A stretch of 20,357 nt of DNA, taken from NCBI GenBank assembly GCA_002379985.1, contig DFVG01000035.1:1-20357 (forward strand). The letters run 5' to 3'. A program made the translations under genes and the position numbers. The stretch is from Flavobacteriaceae bacterium UBA4166 (GTDB lineage Bacteria > Bacteroidota > Bacteroidia > Flavobacteriales > Flavobacteriaceae). Positions 14,371-20,357 of this stretch are shown here, in pieces. Every line of letters starts with the position of its first letter. Position 1 is the stretch's first letter. Below the pieces are notes generated by a model. That model did no database searches. It was given only the letters and a program-made list of their open reading frames with translations, and had not been told where the DNA came from.

Positions 14371-16974
14371 TTAGTGGGTAACCAGATCGTTCTGATTTCT
14401 AAAGACCAATTCATCATTAAAATTATCGATCAAAATGATGCTCTCGATCGTAATCTTTCCTGCAAGTATTTCTTTGGAAAGTTGGTTGAGTACTTCCCGC
14501 TGGATCACTCGTTTTACAGGTCTTGCACCATACTGAGGATCGAATCCTTTTGCGGCCAAGTAAGCGATCGCTTCGTCTGTAGCATCTAAGGTTATGCCTT
14601 GTTTTGAAAGCATCTTCGTCACATTTCGAAGTTGTAATTGTACCACAGCGGTAATATCTTTTTTCGATAAAGGCGTGAACATGATGATGTCATCAATTCG
14701 ATTTAAAAATTCTGGTCGAACCGATTGCTTTAACAAGCCCAGTACTTCGTGTTTGGCACCTTCCATTGCTGTTGCTGGATCTTTGATCGTTTCAAACTTC
14801 TCTTGAATGATCGCACTTCCCATGTTGCTCGTCATGATAATAATGGTGTTCTTAAAATCAGCGAGTCGGCCTTTATTATCTGTCAATCGACCTTCGTCCA
14901 ATACTTGAAGAAGGATATTAAATGTGTCCGGATGCGCTTTTTCAATTTCATCCAACAGCACTACCGAATACGGGCGTCTTCGCACAGCTTCGGTAAGCTG
15001 TCCCCCTTCATCATAGCCTACGTATCCCGGAGGTGCTCCAACGAGTCGGCTTACGCTATGGCGTTCTTGATATTCACTCATATCAATGCGCGTCATGGCA
15101 TTTTCATCATCAAAAAGGTATTCAGCCAAAGCCTTTGCCAATTCGGTTTTACCAACACCGGTGGTTCCTAAGAATAGAAAAGAACCGATCGGCTTTTTCT
15201 CGTCTTGGAGGCCAGCCCGACTTCTTCGAATGGCATCGCTCACGGCGATAATGGCTTCATTTTGTCCTACCACACGTTTGTGAAGCTCTGTTTCCAGCGA
15301 CAATAATTTTTCGCGTTCACTCTGTAACATCTTCGTTACGGGTATGCCGGTCCATTTTGCCACCACTTCGGCGATGTCCTCATTAGTTACTTCCTCTTTG
15401 ATCAAAGAAGTTTCGTCTTGATTTTCAGCCAAGCGACGTTCCATATCAGAAAGGGATTCTTGCGCTTCTTTGATCTTTCCGTAGCGCAATTCGGCCACTT
15501 TACCAAAATTTCCCTCACGCTCGGCACGTTCTGCTTCCAGCTTTAATTCTTCAATTTCTTGCTTTGTCTGCTGAACACGATCAACCACTTCTTTTTCGCT
15601 TTGCCAACGCGCATTGATCTCATTGCGCGATTCTTTCAGATTGGCAAGATCAGCGCGAAGCGATTTCAGTTTCGTCTCATCCTTTTCACGCTTGATAGCC
15701 TCAATTTCGATCTCTAATTGCATGATCTTACGATCCAACACATCTAATTCTTCGGGTTTGGAGTTGATCTCCATTCGCAATTTAGATGCTGCTTCATCCA
15801 TTAAATCGATTGCCTTATCCGGTAAAAATCGATTGGTAATGTACCGTTGCGACAGTTCTACTGCGGCAATAATGGCTTCGTCTTTAATACGCACCTTATG
15901 ATGGGTTTCGTATTTTTCTTTGATGCCTCGTAAGATGGAAATCGCACTTTCGGTATCAGGCTCATTCACCACAACCTTTTGAAAGCGGCGTTCTAGGGCT
16001 TTGTCTTTTTCAAAATATTTTTGATATTCATCTAGCGTGGTGGCTCCAATAGCGCGAAGTTCCCCTCGGGCTAGTGCAGGCTTTAATATGTTGGCCGCAT
16101 CCATAGCACCTTGTCCGCCTCCCGCACCGACCAGTGTGTGAATCTCGTCAATGAATAAAACGATATCGCCATCGCTATCGGTTACTTCTTTAATCACAGC
16201 TTTAAGGCGTTCCTCGAATTCGCCTTTGAACTTAGCTCCCGCAATGAGTGCTCCCATATCCAGTGAAAAGATCTCCTTGCTTTTAAGGTTTTCAGGGATG
16301 TCACCATCCACAATACGATGGGCAAGGCCTTCTGCAATCGCGGTTTTACCTGTTCCCGGCTCTCCTACTAACATAGGATTGTTTTTAGTACGTCGGGAAA
16401 GGATTTGAAGAATTCGTCGTATCTCTTCATCCCTACCGATCACAGGATCCAATTTTCCGTCTTGCGCTAATTGGTTTAAGTTTCTAGCGTACTTATTGAG
16501 GGAATTGTAGGTGTCTTCCGCACTTTGGGAAGTGACACGATCTCCTTTCCGCAATTCTTCAATCGCTGCGGTCAGTCCCTTTTCGGTAACACCTTGGTCT
16601 TTCAAACTCTGTGCGATTCCGCTTTTCGATTTTAAGATCGCTAAAAGTAAATGTTCTATACTTACAAACTCGTCATCCATCTTTTTTGCAAGAATACTTG
16701 CTTCCGAAACCGTTTTCCCAGCTTCTCTGGACAACATGATGTCGCCACCACTTACCTTCGGAAAACTTTCGAGTTGTTCGTCTAAAATTTGTTCAAGCAA
16801 TGGTACATTTACGTGCAGCTTCTTTAGCAAGAATGGAGTCACATTTTCGTCCACGTCCAAAATGGCTTTTAGCAAATGTTCATTTTCAATTTGCTGATGT
16901 TCTGAAGCTTGTGCCAATTGCTGAGCACGCTGTACTGCTTCTTGTGATTTTATAGTGAAATTATTGAAATTCAT
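14371..16974 (-). CDS. clpB: ATP-dependent disaggregase ClpB
   Basis: ClpB is the hexameric AAA+ chaperone that, with DnaK, pulls polypeptides out of aggregates. The 867 residues show the full layout. The Clp N-domain repeats occupy about 5-145. NBD1 has Walker A GEPGTGKT (204-211) and Walker B VLFIDE (272-277). The coiled-coil M-domain, diagnostic for ClpB over ClpA or ClpC, is at about 400-525. NBD2 has Walker A GTTGVGKT (603-610), Walker B VVLLDE (671-676) and pore loop GYVGYDEGG with Y651. The NBD1 pore loop is GAKFKGEF, with F249 where tyrosine is usual. No ClpP-docking IGF loop is evident. The gene has its own terminator and a large inverted repeat 59 bp upstream. Confidence 0.97.
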   Translation of the reverse strand: MNFNNFTIKSQEAVQRAQQLAQASEHQQIENEHLLKAILDVDENVTPFLLKKLHVNVPLLEQILDEQLESFPKVSGGDIMLSREAGKTVSEASILAKKMDDEFVSIEHLLLAILKSKSGIAQSLKDQGVTEKGLTAAIEELRKGDRVTSQSAEDTYNSLNKYARNLNQLAQDGKLDPVIGRDEEIRRILQILSRRTKNNPMLVGEPGTGKTAIAEGLAHRIVDGDIPENLKSKEIFSLDMGALIAGAKFKGEFEERLKAVIKEVTDSDGDIVLFIDEIHTLVGAGGGQGAMDAANILKPALARGELRAIGATTLDEYQKYFEKDKALERRFQKVVVNEPDTESAISILRGIKEKYETHHKVRIKDEAIIAAVELSQRYITNRFLPDKAIDLMDEAASKLRMEINSKPEELDVLDRKIMQLEIEIEAIKREKDETKLKSLRADLANLKESRNEINARWQSEKEVVDRVQQTKQEIEELKLEAERAEREGNFGKVAELRYGKIKEAQESLSDMERRLAENQDETSLIKEEVTNEDIAEVVAKWTGIPVTKMLQSEREKLLSLETELHKRVVGQNEAIIAVSDAIRRSRAGLQDEKKPIGSFLFLGTTGVGKTELAKALAEYLFDDENAMTRIDMSEYQERHSVSRLVGAPPGYVGYDEGGQLTEAVRRRPYSVVLLDEIEKAHPDTFNILLQVLDEGRLTDNKGRLADFKNTIIIMTSNMGSAIIQEKFETIKDPATAMEGAKHEVLGLLKQSVRPEFLNRIDDIIMFTPLSKKDITAVVQLQLRNVTKMLSKQGITLDATDEAIAYLAAKGFDPQYGARPVKRVIQREVLNQLSKEILAGKITIESIILIDNFNDELVFRNQNDLVTH

Positions 16975-17024
16975 ATGTTCTTTTTTGAACTACTCCAGTC
17001 AAATTCCAGACCATATTAAAGTTA

Positions 17025-17061
17025 AGACAAACTGTCTGTAAAACCCTGGTTTTAACAGACA
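17025..17061. promoter_or_regulatory. Large dyad between clpB and ytxJ (candidate operator)
   Basis: TGTCTGTAAAACC at 17033-17045 and GGTTTT-A-ACAGACA at 17048-17061 form 13-bp arms around CT, interrupted only by one extra A at 17054. A further AGACA at 17025-17029 makes a second small palindrome, AGACA-AAC-TGTCT, with the left arm. There is no T-run on either side, so it is not a terminator, and it does not match the CIRCE/HrcA sequence. An operator or 5'-leader hairpin controlling clpB is inferred. Confidence 0.5.
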
Positions 17062-17173
17062 TTATGACGTTAATTAACGAATATTTAGCGGTCAATCTGA
17101 CGGAACTGAGAGAACCATACTTTAATCAAAAAGGTTTTAGGAATTAATTCAGAAAAAAATAGATCCTAAACCG

Positions 17174-17181
17174 TAGTTTTG
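17174..17181 (+). promoter_or_regulatory. -7 promoter box of ytxJ
   Basis: TAGTTTTG is a perfect TAnnTTTG match ending 17 bp before the ATG at 17199. It overlaps the in-frame GTG at 17181, which therefore cannot be the start of a transcript from this promoter. The -33 element is poor. Confidence 0.5.
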
Positions 17182-17198
17182 TGACAAAACAATTTGAT

Positions 17199-17597
17199 AT
17201 GGGACTGTTCGACTTTTTAAACAAATCACAACGCGATGTTGCCAAAGAGGAGATTATTGAAACCCCTTGGCATGTGCTTTCGAAGCCCGAGCAATTAGAT
17301 GCCTTATTAAAAGAATCTGAAAACCTACCTGTCATTATTTTTAAACACTCTACACGGTGTGGGATTAGCAGAATGGTATACAAGCAATTTGAAAAGTCTT
17401 ACAACTATACCGACGAACAAGCAAAACTGTATTATTTGGATTTGCTATCACATCGCGAAGTGTCAAATGCCGTGGCCAATAAGCTTCAGGTGCATCATGA
17501 GAGTCCGCAACTGATCGTTCTCCAAAACAGAGACGTTGTGCATCATGCCTCACACCACAGTATCAGCACTTCAGACATAGCCAAATTCGTTAATTAA
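17199..17597 (+). CDS. ytxJ: YtxJ-type monothiol bacilliredoxin
   Basis: A 132-residue cytosolic thioredoxin-fold protein of the YtxJ (DUF2847) family, linked to reversing bacillithiol mixed disulfides on proteins. Seen directly: the active-site region FKHSTRCGIS with a single cysteine, C54, and the cis-proline P103 in ESPQLIV. The N-terminus MGLFDFL is followed by a helix and the strand LPVIIF, as expected. Bacillithiol is known in many Bacteroidota, which fits. I start at the ATG at 17199 because the upstream in-frame GTG lies in the -7 box. The gene shares a 224-bp divergent region with clpB, so joint stress control is plausible. Its stop overlaps that of the convergent lipoprotein gene. 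Confidence 0.88.
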   Translation: MGLFDFLNKSQRDVAKEEIIETPWHVLSKPEQLDALLKESENLPVIIFKHSTRCGISRMVYKQFEKSYNYTDEQAKLYYLDLLSHREVSNAVANKLQVHHESPQLIVLQNRDVVHHASHHSISTSDIAKFVN

Positions 17598-18778
17598 TCG
17601 AAGGATTGACGCTCGATCCTTTCGCGTAGCTGCTGTTTCAACTGTGTGCCAGTATCTACTAGCATTTGTTCTTCAGAAGGAAAAGGAATAAAATTTCCGG
17701 ATATAAATCTACGGTCTTCATCCGTCAAGGCGCGTTCATCCCCTCTAAATTTAGCAAATCGATTTTCAAAAATGAATTCACTCCCCAGCGGATGACGATC
17801 TATTTGTTGATTCCCCAATAAATCAAAATACATTACTTCACCTCCTACGCGTGCGGCTTTTTGTTGTATGGTATACGTAACGCTTGCACGAACGGTAATA
17901 AGGCGTTCCTGTTGTACTGGGTTTCCTAGGCTATCTCTCACAACATTCCCATTTCTGTCCAGGCGGGCTTCATAGCCGTCCACCACTTGTTTTGAGCGTC
18001 TAAAAGTTTGTTCTGAAACTTGGTCTGGCGATACCCACAATTCCCGAAGTCGGAGATCGATACCATAAGTATAATCCACAGAAGGGTTTGGAGACGCGTG
18101 AAATTCAGTCCAAAACGTATCCAGTCCGTAGGTGTTGAAATCCAACAGGTCACGTTCTAAACGATAAGGTAGAAAAGCACCACTTTGATTGACAAGCGAT
18201 ACGATCACAAAATCAGTTCCGCCAAATCGTGCGTCGTCTCGCAGTTGTCGCGTGTCTTTAAAATTGGGCGAAAGCTCTTCAATTTCACAAAAAATATTAT
18301 AGGCCGTGCGATAATCAGAAATAGTTTGCAAACCGTAATAATAGTTGGCTTCATCGTAGAGGTAGTCGATCAAAGCCCGTTTGGAAGCTATGAGTTCGTC
18401 CGTATAATCTATCATCACAAAGGATAAGGTTCTATTCTGAATAGCGCTGTTCAGCGGAAGCAAAGGTCTAATTGCTTGTTGACGCGCATCTAAGTCGAGA
18501 TAGCGATAATAAATAGCTCTACTAAAGGCGGGATTGGATTCTTGCTGAAGTTTTGTCAATTGGCGCTTATCATCAGCTACCGCTTTTCGAAAAGCCTCTT
18601 CCAACAACAATTTTTGTGCTTCACTCTTTTCTGAAATACGATCCTTCTGAAGTTTTTTTACGGCAAGATCGATAGCGCGGTCATATTCACCACGCGTTAC
18701 CATTTTCTGGGTGCGTTTTACACTGTTGCATCCTATAAAAAGGAGTACCACAATAACGATGAAGTAGTTTGTTTTCAT
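17594..18778 (-). CDS. Lipoprotein of unknown function, TPR-like N-terminal part
   Basis: A 394-residue lipoprotein: MKTNYFIVIVVLLFIGC with lipobox FIGC and C17. Residues of about 20-180 look helical and repeat-like (GEYDRAIDLAVKKLQKD, DYRTAYNIFCEIEEL), consistent with degenerate TPR-type units. The C-terminal half is beta-rich, with YTYGIDLRLRELWVSP and ITVRASVTYTIQQ, and ends LRERIERQSFD. No catalytic motif is visible and I do not recognise a named family; it looks like a conserved flavobacterial envelope protein. It lies 51 bp behind fahA on the same strand and has an unusually good Shine-Dalgarno sequence. It overlaps the ytxJ stop by 4 bp. Confidence 0.75.
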   Translation of the reverse strand: MKTNYFIVIVVLLFIGCNSVKRTQKMVTRGEYDRAIDLAVKKLQKDRISEKSEAQKLLLEEAFRKAVADDKRQLTKLQQESNPAFSRAIYYRYLDLDARQQAIRPLLPLNSAIQNRTLSFVMIDYTDELIASKRALIDYLYDEANYYYGLQTISDYRTAYNIFCEIEELSPNFKDTRQLRDDARFGGTDFVIVSLVNQSGAFLPYRLERDLLDFNTYGLDTFWTEFHASPNPSVDYTYGIDLRLRELWVSPDQVSEQTFRRSKQVVDGYEARLDRNGNVVRDSLGNPVQQERLITVRASVTYTIQQKAARVGGEVMYFDLLGNQQIDRHPLGSEFIFENRFAKFRGDERALTDEDRRFISGNFIPFPSEEQMLVDTGTQLKQQLRERIERQSFD

Positions 18779-18785
18779 ATCAAAA

Positions 18786-18793
18786 TCTCCTTT
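18786..18793 (-). promoter_or_regulatory. Strong Shine-Dalgarno sequence of the lipoprotein gene
   Basis: The minus strand reads AAAGGAGA, with AGGAG ending 8 nt before the ATG at 18778. Other starts in this window lack such a site, as is usual in Bacteroidota. It confirms this start. Confidence 0.6.
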
Positions 18794-18829
18794 GGTTCTA
18801 TAAAGAGAATTTCAATAGCTGTGCCAAAC

Positions 18830-20110
18830 TTAACTCTCGCGTGCCGGAAGTACTTTTCCACTGCAATCTCCGAAGCCAATTCTTACGGTATCATTTTGGC
18901 AATACCCTCTTAGGATGACGGTGTCATGATCATTGATAAATTTTCGTTGGGAACCGTCATTTAAGGTCAGTGGCTTAGTACCTTTCCAACTCAATTCCAA
19001 CATAGAGCCGTAACTGTCTGGCGTAGGTCCGGATATAGTTCCGCTTCCCATCATGTCGCCACTCCGAACATTACATCCGTTCACGGTATGGTGGGCCAAC
19101 TGTTGGGCCATTGACCAATACATATACTTAAAGTTAGAGTTGGCTACAACGTTCTCGTCGCCATTCTCAGGCTGAATGATCGCTTGTAGGTGAATATCGT
19201 AATTCTTCTTTCCTTTTTGTTGCAAGTAGGGTAACGGAGTAGGATCTTGTTTTGGGCCTTCCGTTTTGAAAGGATGCAGCGCATCAAGCGTGACGATCCA
19301 AGGAGAGATGGTAGAGGCAAAGCTTTTTCCTAAAAATGGCCCTAAGGGTACGTATTCCCAGGCTTGAATATCACGCGCGCTCCAATCATTAAAAAGTACG
19401 AGTCCGAAGATGTTCTCCTCTGCTTCGTTAATAGGAACATGCTTGCCAAGATCATTAGTGGCGGTGGTAATGAAGGCCATTTCCAATTCAAAATCCAATA
19501 ACTTACAAGGCCCAAATCCGGGCGTACCATCATCGCCGGGTTTCATTTGCCCTACCGGGCGTTTGATAGGCGTTCCCGAAGGGACAATAGAAGAACTTCT
19601 ACCGTGATACCCGATGGGAATGTGTAGCCAGTTTGGCAGTAAGGCGTTTTCCGGATCGCGAAATAAAGAACCAACATTGGTGGCGTGCTCCTTACTCGCG
19701 TAGAAATCGGTATAGTCGCCCACATCTACCGGTAATTGCATTTCAATCTCTTCCATTGAGAATAATACTTCTTTGCGATGTTCTTCATTATCGCGAAGTT
19801 TTGGATTATCTTCTAAAAAAAGATCTGAAATTCGATTGCGAACTAGACGCCAGGTTTTGCGACCATCCGCAATAAAATCATTCAAACTATCCTGTAAAAA
19901 AATGTCGTCGGTAAGATCAATACCTTCAAAGTACCCCAGTTGATGTAAGGCACCTAGATCGATGGCAGTATCGCCAATGCGGGTACCAATAGTGATGATA
20001 TCATCACGGGTTAGAAATACACCAAAAGGAATGTTTTGTATGGGGAAGTCGCTTGCTGTGGGAACAGGAAGCCAGGTTTTTCGAGAAGGGTCGTTTGCAG
20101 TTAAGGGCAT
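18830..20110 (-). CDS. fahA: Fumarylacetoacetase
   Basis: This enzyme hydrolyses 4-fumarylacetoacetate to fumarate and acetoacetate, the last step of tyrosine and homogentisate breakdown, in the cytosol. It has 426 residues from the ATG at 20110, the normal length. All key residues of mouse FAH can be placed with a constant offset of +9: D135, H142 (YASKEHATNVG), E208 and E210 (DFELEMAF), D242 and Q249 (NDWSARDIQ), Y253 and K262 (GKSF). The C-terminal signature SGDMMGSGTISGP is present. The in-frame TTG at 20143 lies in a -7 box and is rejected as a start. The gene diverges from glyA and is probably co-transcribed with the lipoprotein behind it. Confidence 0.96.
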   Translation of the reverse strand: MPLTANDPSRKTWLPVPTASDFPIQNIPFGVFLTRDDIITIGTRIGDTAIDLGALHQLGYFEGIDLTDDIFLQDSLNDFIADGRKTWRLVRNRISDLFLEDNPKLRDNEEHRKEVLFSMEEIEMQLPVDVGDYTDFYASKEHATNVGSLFRDPENALLPNWLHIPIGYHGRSSSIVPSGTPIKRPVGQMKPGDDGTPGFGPCKLLDFELEMAFITTATNDLGKHVPINEAEENIFGLVLFNDWSARDIQAWEYVPLGPFLGKSFASTISPWIVTLDALHPFKTEGPKQDPTPLPYLQQKGKKNYDIHLQAIIQPENGDENVVANSNFKYMYWSMAQQLAHHTVNGCNVRSGDMMGSGTISGPTPDSYGSMLELSWKGTKPLTLNDGSQRKFINDHDTVILRGYCQNDTVRIGFGDCSGKVLPARES

Positions 20111-20140
20111 GTTCGTTTTTTTGTTGGTAAAAATGTTAAT

Positions 20141-20148
20141 CAAATATA
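20141..20148 (-). promoter_or_regulatory. -7 promoter box of fahA
   Basis: The minus strand reads TATATTTG, a perfect TAnnTTTG match ending 30 bp before the ATG at 20110. No clear TTTG is seen at -33. Confidence 0.5.
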
Positions 20149-20156
20149 GGATTTCT

Positions 20157-20188
20157 TCTGTACTAACCTTACAGATTTGCTATTTTTG
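20157..20188 (+). promoter_or_regulatory. Promoter of glyA
   Basis: TCTG at 20157-20160 is followed after 20 bp by TATTTTTG at 20181-20188, a perfect -7 box with a one-mismatch -33 box. It ends 23 bp before the glyA ATG. It lies back to back with the fahA box, so the two promoters share their upstream halves. Confidence 0.55.
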
Positions 20189-20211
20189 GATTTTATTAAC
20201 GATTTACAACG

Positions 20212-20357
20212 ATGATAGCACGCGACCACCAGATTTTTGAACTGATCGAAGCCGAAAAACAACGGCAATTAAACGGTTTGGAATTAATTGCTTCCGAAAA
20301 TTTTGTCAGCCCACAAGTGATGGAGGCTGCTGGTTCTGTATTGACCAATAAATATGC
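20212..20357 (+). CDS. glyA: Serine hydroxymethyltransferase (5' end only)
   Basis: The first 48 codons of a gene that runs off the window. The N-terminus MIARDHQIFELIEAEKQRQ followed by LNGLELIASENFVSPQV is the highly conserved start of serine hydroxymethyltransferase. The IASENF motif and the following SVLTNKYA stretch, which lines the folate/PLP site region, are present. The enzyme converts serine and tetrahydrofolate to glycine and methylene-tetrahydrofolate and supplies one-carbon units. The catalytic lysine lies beyond the window. It is transcribed divergently from fahA with 101 bp between the two ATGs. Confidence 0.95.
   Translation, partial: MIARDHQIFELIEAEKQRQLNGLELIASENFVSPQVMEAAGSVLTNKY

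Noticed and set aside
14320..14589. A plus-strand frame of 89 codons at the clpB 3' end
   Set aside because: It is antisense to the conserved ClpB C-terminus and has no domain.

Overview
The window looks like a chromosomal segment of a marine-type member of the Flavobacteriaceae (Bacteroidota). The evidence is: several perfect or near-perfect Bacteroidota -7 promoter boxes (TAnnTTTG); almost no Shine-Dalgarno sequences; a CAL67264-type small membrane protein next to ettA; a YtxJ bacilliredoxin; an S9 peptidase and DUF4412-type secreted proteins; and fumarylacetoacetase divergent from glyA. It is mostly housekeeping and catabolic DNA. I see no tRNA, rRNA, CRISPR, phage or transposase gene.

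Layout. 1-4162 (minus): a probable three-gene transcription unit, read right to left, of an MCC-like acyl-CoA carboxylase carboxyltransferase, an MFS transporter, and an exported metal-dependent amidohydrolase cut by the window edge. 4163-4371: divergent intergenic region with a -7 box for the carboxylase and a GC-rich double-hairpin element resembling an interspersed repeat of Bacteroidota. 4372-6986 (plus): CAL67264-type membrane protein, EttA ribosome throttle and HAD phosphatase, the last two overlapping by 1 nt. 7006-7916 (minus): DUF1304 membrane protein and an exported protein of unknown function. 8075-10126 (plus): secreted prolyl-oligopeptidase-type peptidase. 10145-10935 (minus): exported histidine phosphatase and, upstream of it, an unlisted 43-aa single-span membrane peptide followed by two terminator-like hairpins. 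11195-11380 (plus): CsbD stress protein with a strong terminator. 11408-13171 (minus): a large lipoprotein joining a redoxin domain, a c-type heme site and a copper-monooxygenase (PHM-like) module. 13386-14246 (plus): DUF4412-like secreted protein. 14371-16974 (minus): ClpB disaggregase with its own terminator and a striking dyad upstream. 17199-17597 (plus): YtxJ. 17594-20110 (minus): fumarylacetoacetase and a lipoprotein of unknown function behind it. 20212-end (plus): start of glyA.

Functional themes are branched-chain or acyl-CoA and tyrosine catabolism (carboxyltransferase, FahA), protein quality control and stress (ClpB, CsbD, EttA), thiol redox (YtxJ, bacillithiol system), and cell-envelope enzymes (amidohydrolase, S9 peptidase, phosphatase, heme/copper lipoprotein). 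The most unusual gene is the redoxin-heme-copper fusion at 11408-13171, in which all six expected PHM copper ligands can be read. Several starts were moved from upstream TTG/GTG codons to internal ATGs, because the upstream codons fall inside promoter boxes or precede the signal peptide. After adding the 43-aa gene, no gene-free stretch exceeds 300 bases. No clearly undescribed multi-gene system is visible; the findings below are single-gene or regulatory oddities.
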